A stretch of 64,000 nucleotides of DNA from Leishmania panamensis. Its lineage: Eukaryota > Euglenozoa > Kinetoplastea > Trypanosomatida > Trypanosomatidae. The position numbers were made by a program, and so were the translations under genes. Under the pieces are notes generated by a model. The model ran no database searches and was not told the origin of the DNA. It saw nothing but the letters and a program-made list of their open reading frames with translations. Positions 29,731 through 39,349 of the stretch are shown here, in pieces (within the stretch, counting starts at the first letter, position 1; each line of letters begins with the position of its first letter). The stretch is from the NCBI RefSeq assembly GCF_000755165.1, contig NC_025866.1, positions 495,104 through 559,103 of the forward strand. Direction: 5' to 3'.

Positions 29731-30946
29731 ACCTCCCGCTCGCGTGTTTGGGTGAGTGCGAAAGCGACACGGTGAGGAGGTCTCGTGACGCACAAGACAA
29801 AATGCTACGAGACCAAAAACATTAAGGAGAGGAGAGCAGAGATGCAAGGCTAGCGAGTGGTGTCTTCCGAGTTTTTCACGGTAGCGGTGCTGTACAAAAA
29901 GCACAAGAACAACGCGCGAGACAAGAAAAAACGAAAGCACAGGCGTGTGAGAGCCACTCTATGTTTGTATGTGTCTGTGTGCCTGTGTAGATAACCCACT
30001 CGCCCCTAGGCGCAAGCGCGAGCGAAAGCGGGGAGGGGGAGAGAGAGGCGTAGAGAAACGACGAAAGAAGGAGAACTAAGCGCGTAAGAGAAGCGCTAAA
30101 GCAGACATACATACAAGCACACAACGAAGAGCAAGCAGGGGAGGAGGAGGAGGAGGGGGGGGGAAGGAGATGAGCAGGAAGGAAAGCAAGGAGAGAAAAG
30201 AGAGCCGAGAAGGCAGAACCCACTGTATGGAAGGACAACTCAGCAGAGAGTAGCGGCTTGTGCGTTGGTGTGCGCATGTGTATGTGTAATGAGTAGACAG
30301 GTTTGGCAGCGGTGTGTGATGCACACCCACACATAATATCACCGGCGACGAGTGCAGGCGATTGGCAAAACGATGAGGCAGAGCAAAGAATGGGACAGAC
30401 ATAAGAGTAGTAGCGAGAGGCCAGCTAAATGATCTCGCGCAAAGGGATAAAAGCGAGGTTCGAGGTAGAGAGGAAGCCGTGCACCTCCAACACATTCCGC
30501 GGGTGCGAGTGTCGCACAGCGCGTCGCCCACAGCGCAAAACACACGTTCGCATATGCATCCAGGCACTCTAACGCCTGTGCCGGAACATCACCGTCTTAG
30601 GATAGAGCACTTGAGCATGAGCCCCCTTTGGTAGACTCCTTTCGTTGTGTGTCTTCGCCCCCCTCCCCACTAGCGGAAGGCTGCGTAGTGTCCTCCCCTT
30701 CTCTTTCCTCTTCACTTCCAGGTCTACTCTGTTAACGTTTTCTGCTCGCAAAGGTCGATGTGACAGTGACGAGGGGGGGGGGAGGAGTGAGAGAGGGTGA
30801 GGGAACGGTGGTGACCGCGAGTACAGAGAGGCGGCGAACTAAAGGTGTAGTTTTCATTGTAACTCAAAAGAAGATAGAGAAAACATGTGCACACACCCAT
30901 ACGAACGCGAAACGTCTTCCGATGATGCAATCAGCGGGCTCGTGAT
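29731..30946. other. intergenic spacer
   Basis: This contains long purine tracts (plus) at 30016-30060 and 30135-30185, which are pyrimidine tracts in the transcript. It is the leader of the ATG101-like gene and the 3' UTR of the DUF167 gene. Minus frames at 29876-30567 are low-complexity Ser/Leu/Cys text. Confidence 0.55.
29805..29843 (-). promoter_or_regulatory. predicted trans-splice acceptor for the ATG101-like gene
   Basis: The coding strand reads CTGCTCTCCTCTCCTTAATG, then TTTTTGGTCTCGTAG, with AG at 29806-29805. This is 75 nt before the ATG. It lies within the open extension and supports the shorter protein. Confidence 0.5.
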
Positions 30947-31528
30947 TCATTCCCGAGACTCCTTTTCTAGTATAGCTGCCAGCTGAGCACGGGTGCCGGG
31001 AAACACGACCAATAGTGTCTTCTCTCGTGATGTGCCGCCACGCACTAGACTGACCTCTATGCGATCTGGAAATACCGCCTCTGAGGGCGGAGCAGTTGAC
31101 CCCGTCGGCTGCTGCGAGTCACCAGCACCACTCCGCAGCCGCGACGAGGCGCAGCTTGTCGCTACCGCATTCTTCGACCTTCCCTTCCTTGTTGATATCC
31201 GATCGCCACCGCAACTGCTCTTGGCGGACTGGGTGGAGGCTGCAGTGGTAGTTGCATCCGCCGCTAGCACTTGTGCATAGCAGGTGTCTTTCACGTACTC
31301 GGTATGGTCCTCCGTCATCGAACGGAAGCCACGCTCAACGAGCTCATCAAGGTAGCGGAGGAGTTCCGCATTTGCTTGCCCTTCCACCGGTGCTGCCGCA
31401 ATGCGCAAGTCGGCCTCGGTCAGCGAAGGGGTCAGGGGTGCAGCAAAGGCGGACGCACGTGCACCGGGCTTGGCGTACACCCTAAGGAGGTATCTTCCCG
31501 GCTGTGCCTGAACTAAGCAGGGGAACAT
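30947..31528 (-). CDS. DUF167 / YggU (UPF0235) family protein
   Basis: The protein has 193 aa from the ATG at 31526-31528. It opens with YLLRVYAKPGARASAF, then LRIAAAPVEGQANAELLRYL, the family hallmark of a strand, AKPGA, then APP/APVxGxANxxLxxxL. The closing strand IEVSLVRGGTSREKTLLVVF matches the ending of the fold. Family members in bacteria and eukaryotes (human C15orf40) have about 100 aa and no established biochemical role. Here an insertion of about 80 residues, rich in Ser/Thr/Gly/Arg, splits the domain between the helix and the last strands. The fold should tolerate it as a loop. Confidence 0.88.
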   Translation of the reverse strand: MFPCLVQAQPGRYLLRVYAKPGARASAFAAPLTPSLTEADLRIAAAPVEGQANAELLRYLDELVERGFRSMTEDHTEYVKDTCYAQVLAADATTTAASTQSAKSSCGGDRISTRKGRSKNAVATSCASSRLRSGAGDSQQPTGSTAPPSEAVFPDRIEVSLVRGGTSREKTLLVVFPGTRAQLAAILEKESRE

Positions 31529-32854
31529 GCAGTGCAGGTAAACCCATGTGGCCTACATGCAGCGGCACAGAGAGGGGGAACGTATTATAAGAAGTGACGG
31601 TGTGCATCGGTGTCACTCGCCTTTTTAACGATGCACCGACACCGCAGGACACACACGCGACCAGGGTGCAACAGAGTGAGAGAGTGAATAGGCGCAGCAC
31701 AGCAATGCAGGTAAAGGGCAATCGCGGTAGGCAAAAGGAGCTGGGCGGACATCTGCGTCTCCGGTGCTCACGGGAGAAAGTCCCAAGCAGAAACCTCGTC
31801 GAGCACGGACGTCCCATGCCGATCACCGTGTACGCGTGCCGTTTCACTCGCTTCGTCCACTTTTCTACTCCCTACATCAACAGGGGCTGATGCGAGTGTG
31901 CATGTGCTCACTCATCCCAGTAGTAGCAGCGCTAGTACCGATTCTTATTGACTTGTCCTCTGTTCTCCTCCGTTGCAGTACTAAGACAGTTGTGACAAAC
32001 GACAAAAAAGCGCTAACGGGGCTGCTCAACCGTCATGGAGGGCATTTGTCAGCGCCAAAGAGGGCGCCACCGTAGATAAAGAGAGCTGACTGAGAAAGCG
32101 AGCAGGAGAAGGCCAGTGGAGCGTCGGAGTAACACGCGAGGATGGAGAAATGGGGGGGGGAGGAGGTGCACTAGCCAAAACAGCAAAGGTCGATACCGCA
32201 CTCTTCGCAATGCTTCACTGTTTCACTCGTCTTCACAGCAACACTACTAGAGCAAATTCGAGAGGCAATCCACCTGCTCTCCACCTACGCACACCTTCTT
32301 AGCATCCTCCTCTCCGTCCACGCAGACGGAGTAGGCTCCACGAGTTACCAAAACAACCAAGTAGAAGACGCAGCACGCTAGGGAAGCGACGAAGCCCGTA
32401 CGCACGGAAGAGAAACAGACTCTTCACAAGGTTGCTCCTCAGGAAGGAGTGGCTGCAGATGACAACACCGCTGCTACTGTGGGTCACAAAACGCACAAAC
32501 GCCTGGTACCAACTGCACCACGATACTCTACTTTCTGGAAATCTCTGCACCTCCATCAGTAGCTGCCCTCACTGATGACTCAGTTAGAGCTGCAACGACG
32601 TGTCACGTAGGCATCACTTACATGGCCTCTTTCTCCTTCGCGGGGCACACAGCACGTCGATCTAATGCGATTTGCCCTCTCCCCACCCTCACTAGACGTC
32701 TGTGTCTCTGTGCGCATGTGTGTCTGTAGGCATCTGCAACACAGAGAGAGGGGAAAAAAAGGTGATGCTCACGTAACCCACATGCTCCTTCCACTCTCCC
32801 CTCCCTCGATTCGTATTCACCACTCCTTTCGTCGTGCTGTTTTTCTTGCTCGCC
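31529..32854. other. intergenic spacer
   Basis: This is the leader of the DUF167 gene and the 3' UTR of the NUDT19-like gene. I see a G-run at about 32150-32160 and unremarkable mixed sequence. No gene supported on either strand. Confidence 0.55.
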
Positions 32855-34207
32855 TCACTTTCCATGCAAAGAAGAGTAGAGGTCAATGGGCTTGCGCCCC
32901 ATGTGATCGTGTCGCAGTGGAATCAGACCCTCGTCGTTCTCCCGCCCCTCCTGGAATACGTACTGAGGTACCGGGTAGCGTGTCTTGCCCTCCTGCGGAA
33001 CCCGCTGACTCTGCGGGTAGGGGACGGAGCTGTACACCCTGTCCATCTCGTTTGCTTCCTCCAGCAGCGCTGGTTTCTCCGGCTCCAGCACTTGTGCTTC
33101 CTCCTCCACCGTCGCCGGACGCTCATCAAAGACGGCCCGTACGCCGAAGGGAAAGTCCTTCTCGTAGGCAAAGCGCCGCACGTACTTGGAGGCTCGGTCC
33201 TCTGGCGTGGTCTCTGGGTGGAACATGTCACCTGGCAGCAGCACTGTGGCCACCTTCTCCTGCCCGTGATGGTAAAGCACCGGTTGTACCTTGCACGGCA
33301 CGTCACGGTTCGTTTTCTTGATCACATCTTCAAAAGTTGGGCACTCGTTGTGCAGCTCTGAGAGCGCAATCACGTTTGGTGTTGGCATGTTCATGATGCC
33401 GGCGTTGAAGCGCGCGAGCGCCTCCATCGGTGACACCCACACAAGCTTCTCGCCGACGGTGGAGAGTGTGTACTGAACATCCGGGATTTTATCCAGCGTC
33501 ACAAGGTAGCTCAGGTTCTCGAAACGAAAGGTTTCAGTGGTGGGGGTCACTATGATACGAAACGGGATCAGCTGTGAGAGCGCTGACTCCATAGGCAGCT
33601 CAAGTACATCCATCAGCTGCCGCATCGCCTTGGCGTACTGGTAGCAGATGACAAACCACCGCCGAGGACCAGGTGGGCCTTCTACTTCTGCCACACCACC
33701 TCCTTCCTTGGGAATCAGCAAGAGGTTTGTCTGCACGAACAGCGCGCGCATAGCGGCGAGTCGATGGTGCAGATCGGCCCACTGTGTTGTCACACCGCGC
33801 CGGCGTAGTACCTTGACCCAATCCTCCGACGTGTCTTCGAGGGACACAGGGAGAGACGGAAGCACAAACTGATCCTTCACGTACTGCCCTTTTGACTCAC
33901 GGTACATCATCAGAACCTTGTAGTCGTTGTCCTCTCCAGACTCAACTTTGGCGGGGTCAATGTGCTTGTTGTGACCAACAAGGATCGTCGTGGCGGCACG
34001 GCGCGCGGGGATCGGCTCTCCCAGCTTCGGCTTCTCACCATACTCGCGGTCGGCAAACGGGACAGGCGTCGACCAGTAGTCCTTAAACTGCTCCTTGTAC
34101 GGGCTTTGTTGGACGTCCAGCAGCAGGTTTCGAATACCAGGCTTCGCTCGAAAGTCAGGGCTCTCACCGGAGACGTTCAGCAACAGTCGAAGAAGCGTTC
34201 TGTGCAT
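32855..34207 (-). CDS. NUDT19-like protein with a degenerate Nudix box
   Basis: The protein has 450 aa from the ATG at 34205-34207. RRAATTILVG (69-78), DYKVLMMYRESKGQYVKDQF (about 95-114), DTSEDWVKVLRRRGV (125-139) and a late VATVLLPGDMFHP (about 315-328) follow the order of NUDT19/RP2p, a peroxisomal CoA-diphosphatase family. The Nudix box should read roughly RLAAIRETFEEAGVLL. Here residues 149-164 read RLAAMRALFVQTNLLL, so all three catalytic glutamates are gone and the protein should be inactive as a hydrolase. The N-terminus (MHRTLLRLLLNVS) could be a mitochondrial presequence, and no C-terminal PTS1 is seen (ends LHGK). Trypanosomatid mitochondria recruit Nudix-fold proteins to RNA metabolism and ribosomes, so such a structural role is possible but not shown. 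A pyrimidine tract on the coding strand at 34241-34275 and CACAG just before the ATG suit trans-splicing. Confidence 0.87.
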   Translation of the reverse strand: MHRTLLRLLLNVSGESPDFRAKPGIRNLLLDVQQSPYKEQFKDYWSTPVPFADREYGEKPKLGEPIPARRAATTILVGHNKHIDPAKVESGEDNDYKVLMMYRESKGQYVKDQFVLPSLPVSLEDTSEDWVKVLRRRGVTTQWADLHHRLAAMRALFVQTNLLLIPKEGGGVAEVEGPPGPRRWFVICYQYAKAMRQLMDVLELPMESALSQLIPFRIIVTPTTETFRFENLSYLVTLDKIPDVQYTLSTVGEKLVWVSPMEALARFNAGIMNMPTPNVIALSELHNECPTFEDVIKKTNRDVPCKVQPVLYHHGQEKVATVLLPGDMFHPETTPEDRASKYVRRFAYEKDFPFGVRAVFDERPATVEEEAQVLEPEKPALLEEANEMDRVYSSVPYPQSQRVPQEGKTRYPVPQYVFQEGRENDEGLIPLRHDHMGRKPIDLYSSLHGK

Positions 34208-34280
34208 GACTGTGGTGACGTGTCATACACGAACTCGTAGGTGGCGGGGGGAGGGAAGGAGGGGGGAGGAGAGGACGCTA
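34208..34280 (-). promoter_or_regulatory. predicted trans-splice region for the NUDT19-like gene
   Basis: The coding strand has a nearly pure C/T tract at plus 34241-34275, followed by several AGs. The last, at 34211-34210, is two nucleotides before the ATG. An AG nearer the tract is more likely used. Confidence 0.5.
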
Positions 34281-36645
34281 AACAAAAAAAAAAATGGAAA
34301 ATTGTGAAAGAGGCATAAACATACGATGGGGTGATGCCTAAACAACCCGCAAAGGAGAACGACAAGCTACTCCGCGACTCTTGGCAGTCCCGATAATGAG
34401 GAAGTCAACACTTCCAGAGTACCAACGGGTATGCGTGCGTGTGTGTGTGTGTGCCTGAGCGACAAAAAAATGCAAAAGCTGTAAGGAAGCGCGCACATAC
34501 ACACGCAGTCGCACACAAAAAACCCACTCTCGTATCTAGAGAGGCTGAAGCAACGCACTTCAAGAAAGCCTGGGGATACGAGAGCCACGGAGAAAACAGA
34601 CGGGTCGGTGCCGTCTCAGCGCGTGCCTTGGGTAGAAGTAGGAGTGCGCGCGTACGTGGGTGTCTGTGTCAGTCGACAACGTGGTAACAAGGAGTGGCGT
34701 GAGAGTAATAGAGAGAGAGAGAGCGGAAGCAATCGGATGTCACAAACCCCGCAGAACTTACCTCTCCTCGTCCCTCACACACGCGGTAAATGCCGATCTC
34801 TGCTACCACAAATCGTCTCCTCAGTGAACCACTTCTGAGCACCAAAAGAGCGATATGAGTTGTGTGCGTGTGGGTGCACTTCCAGACAGCAGAATGATGT
34901 GCGATGCCAAGGGCCCGGCTCTGTCAATTCCGAAGAGGAGAGGGGTACAGATGGGGAACAACAAGAGGCGGACACAGACTCAGGCAGACAGACAGATGAG
35001 TAGGTACGTGATCTGTAGGGCGATAGACCCACAACATGACTTCTATCTTGAATTAAAACCGTTGAGGTACTGCAGTGGTGGCACCACACGTGTGTGTGTG
35101 TGTGTGTGTTTTAATGTGTTGCCACACGATCCACACGTCTCTTTTCTGTGCTACGACTCTTTAGAGGTGAAGGGAGGGTAGCATGATAGGAGGCGTGGAG
35201 GAGCGACGGGGAGGGAGCGAGATGTGAGTGGCGAGTGTTGCACGGAATAGGGGATGAAGAGCAGACAAGCCAAAAGGTGGAGTGCGGCAGATCCTCGACA
35301 ATGCGATGTCACCATCCGACGTCCGCGGCACGGTGCTGCATCTCATGAAGCAGCGTGCTAGGGTACCCTTGAAGGGCTTCAAGGCGACGTGAGAGTACGA
35401 TGCCAGCGGAGAAGACATGCAGAAACACGAAAGCGATGCACCTGCATGCCCCCTGACTAGCAGCGCGTCGACCCTCGCCTGCCATGTGAAAAAGAGCATT
35501 TACTACAGATAAAGTCACAAGGAGGTGGTGACGAAGACACGGCCATCGAAACGCGTCATCGCTGCCGCCATCCCCCACTGTTACCACAGTTCCTCTCTTT
35601 TCTTGTTTGTGTGTGCTCATGCACGTCACTTGCATGAGTCGTGACGGAGGGAGACAAGGAGAGACAGGGGAAGGGTGGTTGGAGAATAGGACACAGTGCT
35701 GAAAAGAGGAACGAGAAGGAGGGTGCGGTGGTGAAGAAGTGGGGAAGCTGAGCACTCGAGACCATCCTTTACAGGCAGACAGAGTGAGGCATCGACAGGG
35801 TTGTCTGACAGACACACAGGAGAAAAGGAAAGAAGAAAGGACAACAGTGATACAGAGAAATCGAGACTAGAGGGGTAGACAGAAAAGGATAAGACTGGGT
35901 CGTGGGCGCATGTGGGTGTTGTTTTTCTCTCGCTCTTGTTTAGTTGTTTTTCAACTCATTCTTGACCCGTTTACTCACGTGGGGTTGAGAGAGAACAATA
36001 CAACACGCAAGAGAGACCCATGCGACAGTGATAGCGCAGTCATGCACTCCACAAATGGAGCACGTAGGAGGAAGCGAGATGGAACTACATGAGCACACAA
36101 GTGGCAAAGCACAGACCCCTCCTCCGTGTATGTGGATACCTTCATCGTGCACATCTCAATTCCTTCTCGTGTCTTGGTCTCCACACCTCTCTTCTTTCCT
36201 CTATTTTCCACCTCTCCACGCAAACTCCACCTCGCCATGACCGACTGCCCTTGTCTGTGTCGTTCGTTTATCTCAAAGTTGTACCTTCGTGTTTCGCAGT
36301 AACTCCCTGCCTCCTTCTCGCCGTTTCCCACGCCAACTTCCCTTTTCACTTCCCCGCTTAAAACAAAGAGGAGAGAACATACACGCACAGCTAAAGTGCA
36401 AAACGCCTGCACACCCTAACCGACAAACGCACACGAAAAGACCCTAATACAGAGACGCCTACACACAGATATGCACATACAACAGACATCCAAGACAAAA
36501 AGAGCGGCGTTGTTTAGCTCAGACTCGAAAAAGGTAGCGCCATTGAAATGAACCTTTCGTCTATTTCCACCCTCTTCCCCTCTCTCGTTCGCATGCGGTG
36601 TGTGTGTCACTCAGTTCATAAACCGTGTTTTGCTCCTGTTCCCTC
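34281..36645. other. long intergenic spacer
   Basis: About 2.4 kb between the RGG gene and the NUDT19-like gene. It includes (TG)n at about 34438-34453 and 35094-35110, (GA)n near 34710-34721, and a possible degenerate SIDER at 35290-35500. The rest is purine/pyrimidine-biased sequence without coding character. Confidence 0.5.
35290..35500 (-). mobile_element. possible degenerate SIDER-like remnant
   Basis: By eye, GTGCTGCATCTC, then TAGGGT, then AGAGTACGATGCC, then GATGCACCTGC appear in the same order as GTGGTGCATCCC, CAGGGT, AGCATACGATGC and GCTGCACCTGC in the SIDER2-like element at 45007-45416. Spacing is similar and the flanks differ. The match is weak; an alignment is needed. Confidence 0.3.
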
Positions 36646-36649
36646 CACA

Positions 36650-36691
<42 letters not shown>
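36646..36691. repeat. (CA)n microsatellite beside a stop codon
   Basis: About 46 bp of CA/TG dinucleotides with one interruption (CATAC). In the transcript it is a (UG)n run starting about five nucleotides after the stop codon of the RGG gene. Confidence 0.95.
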
Positions 36692-36695
36692 AGTT

Positions 36696-37214
36696 CTAGT
36701 AGTCGCGATCAAAGCGAAAGCGCGAGAGGGCGGAGCGCCGGTCGCGGATGCGGTTACGCTCATTCCGCTCCGCATCGGAGATGCGGCGGCGGCGTGGGGT
36801 CGACTTGGGACCGCGGCGGTCATCGTAATCACGGTTACGACCGCGTCTGTTGCCGTTGTCGCCATCACGGGCTCCACGGTTGCGTCGGCCCTCGCGGTCG
36901 GCGAGGCGGCGGCGGCTGGCGCCAAAACTTCCAATACCGGCCCTCACTGCATTTCCGTCGCGACGGCGTCCGGCATCGACGCGGAAGCGGCGACGTCCAC
37001 TCTCAGATTGGCCGCCCCCAGAACGCGTGGCGCTGTTGCGAGAGCGATTGCCGCCGCCGCTGTTGTTATTGTTATTACGCTGGCGCTGATTGACGCTCCC
37101 TTGATGGCTGCTGCTGTTGCCACCAGGCTGGCTACCGCGGTGACGGCGGCGAAGCTCCTTGTTGATCTTTTGATCCTTGATAATGTCAGCGAGGGAGCGG
37201 TCAGCAATCTCCAT
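36696..37214 (-). CDS. RGG/Arg-rich protein with ALY/REF-like N-terminal motif
   Basis: The protein has 172 aa from the ATG at 37212-37214. It starts MEIADRSLADIIKDQKINKE, which resembles the UAP56-binding motif of ALY/REF and UIF mRNA-export adaptors (pattern D-x-S-L-D-D-I-I-K). The rest is Arg/Gly/Asn/Ser-rich with RGG, RRRR and NNNNN runs, and it ends RDRRSALSRFRFDRDY. No RRM is present, unlike canonical ALY. This is the composition of an RNA-binding or RNA-annealing adaptor, so a role in mRNA export or nuclear mRNP assembly with the UAP56/Sub2 helicase is a fair hypothesis. The frame stays open to 37403, but the purine runs (plus) at 37285-37301 and 37328-37350 lie in that extension, so it is probably leader. 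A long plus-strand frame covering the gene is the usual Ala/Val-rich mirror of Arg-rich coding. Confidence 0.82.
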   Translation of the reverse strand: MEIADRSLADIIKDQKINKELRRRHRGSQPGGNSSSHQGSVNQRQRNNNNNSGGGNRSRNSATRSGGGQSESGRRRFRVDAGRRRDGNAVRAGIGSFGASRRRLADREGRRNRGARDGDNGNRRGRNRDYDDRRGPKSTPRRRRISDAERNERNRIRDRRSALSRFRFDRDY

Positions 37215-38939
37215 GGTGCCTTTGATTGGGAGCCGAGTACGATGTTCAGTAGAATGAAGAGTGAGGAAGCAACGAGAGATCTCGATAGAGAGAGAGAGGC
37301 GAAAGCACAAAGTAAAGACCAACGGAAAAGAGGGAGCGAGGAGCGGAGGAGGCAGTGTAAAGCGCACCGATGTGTGTGATGGGCGGGGGTGGGGAAGTGC
37401 CACGGGGAGATCTATGGTTATGAAGCGCTGTCCAGAACACCGTACAGAGCGAACGATACACGGACGTCAACAGAACGAAAAAGCGCAGTTACAAGAAAGT
37501 GCGTTATCCAGCACGAACAGGGCAAAAGGCTGATAGAAAAGGGAAGTGAGCCACAGTCAGTAAAACAATCGCAAGAGAGGAAGTTCACAGGAAACACGGC
37601 GTAAAAATGAGGGATGAAAGAGAAGAGGGGGAATGGGGAAGGGAAAAGAACAGAGGCTTGGCCAACAGAGAGAACCAAACACGAAACTCTTCCACTCCGA
37701 GCGAGGGTGACCGTGTGTACATTTGTTTTTTGGTGCACACGGCGGTGGTAACGACCGCATTGATGCGTGCAAGGGCAGAACGAGAGAGGGGGTGAGGGTG
37801 ACGGGAAATGGAGATGGCAGATAGGCGGGTAAGGAGTGGCAACAGTGGAGAGACGAATCTCGATGGCGAAACAAGAGGCCACGCGCTACTGTGAAACCTC
37901 GGCTGGATTTACGGTAGCGGGAGGCATAGCGTAGAAAAGTGTTCGAGACTGCGTTCGGCAGGACAGCAGGGCCCGTCGCAAGCGCGGCAAGGAAGTGAGA
38001 ATAGGATGGGCAGAGGGAACGCGGACGCAATGTCGTTGTTCCCTTTCCTCTCTTCTCTTGCATCCTTTTCAACCTGAAAATCAACCGTTGGGGGACAAAT
38101 AAAAACAAAAGGAGAGCTCCAACACTTGCTTCTCTCCCCCGCTTCACACCCAGAATTCATGTACTTTCCACTCCTTTGTGTTACCGCCAAGGCTCCTGCG
38201 AGACGGCGATTGAGCGAGAGCGCACGAGATCGTGAGGGAGGGAGGTTAACGCATATGGTATGACAGTGAAGCTGTGACCAGATGTGTGAGCACGGCGGGG
38301 GAGATAAAACACACTTCCACATGCCACAAGAGAGGCACGGGCACACCCACACACACGCATCATCGAGAGGAAAAAAGTGCGCAAACGAAAACAGAAAAAA
38401 GTAAAGCAGCAAAAGAAAAAAAAGAAACGGAAGCATTGAACAAAACCCCCCAAGGAGGGGGGGGGGAGGGGAAGAAAAGAGGGGGTGTTGTGGGTGGCAG
38501 GGGCTGACACACCCACAACAACCCTGATGTTCCCAAAACAGGACCATCACGCTGCATGCGCCTGAGACACAAATGCACAGACGTTATTCGCTGTTCCCTC
38601 CCTCTCTCCCTCTCGCTCGTTTTAGCCTAACGATCAAGTGGATAAAAGCGCGCCTACAGGCAGTCGAGCAGCACCTGTACAGAGGCCTACAACGAGAAAA
38701 GAGTACAATACTGAGGTGCGCTCCAAGGGTGAGCACAGAGGCGCGGTGGTGGATAATGTGGAGCTATGCGAAGGAAGGAGGAAGGGATATTTACCCCAAT
38801 ACAGAACAATAGAAAGGATGTTAACCATCGTAGAAATCAAGGAAGAGAGTGGCGAGAAAAGCAGCAGATTCACACCTACGGCGCACACAAAGTCACCGTT
38901 TTTCCCTTTTCGTATCCTCTTTCAGCCAGAGAATGTGAT
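37215..38939. other. intergenic spacer
   Basis: This is the leader of the RGG gene and the spacer up to the retroposon. It contains a G-run at 38458-38466 and A-rich tracts (plus) near 38380-38430. Minus frames (37557-38550) are Ser/Leu/Cys/Phe low complexity, as pyrimidine-rich strands give. No convincing gene. Confidence 0.55.
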
Positions 38940-39349
38940 CTGAACACCACGCTCCCCCTCCCTTCCATTCTCTCACAGGCCCAGCCGGGTGGTGTGAAGC
39001 AGCCCTAGACACGCGGTACAGCAATGCAGACTCAGTCATCGGAGCACCGCCCCTGACTCGAGCTCTGCCCACCCCCCACTTCTTCGGCGGCCGCCTCGTG
39101 GTGCATCCCTCGCGGTGCCTCAGGGTCTCTAGCAGCAGGTGGCGAGGACAGCATACGATGCATTCAAGTCATGTTGGCACTTTGCCCATCATTTCGGTGG
39201 CACAACCTTCATCCCTGCCGCAGGCCGTCTAGGACCGGACCGCCGACATCAGTGAAGTACATCGTTCTGACCTCCCCAAGGCGTAGGTAGCTGCACCTGC
39301 CAGCACCAGTGCCAGCTCGGTCTCCTCAGGAAGAGAAGGGGGCTGCCTG
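38940..39349 (-). repeat. 410-bp direct repeat, copy 1
   Basis: By eye identical to 45007-45416 at every base, with a constant offset of 6067. It forms the 3' end of the degenerate retrotransposon. Confidence 0.93.

Noticed and set aside
36412..36420. Telomere-like CCCTAA word
   Set aside because: A single occurrence, not an array.
36600..37379. Long plus-strand open frame (259 codons) opposite the RGG gene
   Set aside because: It is the mirror of Arg-rich coding: product is Ala/Val/Thr-rich, runs against the transcription direction and extends through the CA microsatellite as a poly-Thr/His tract.
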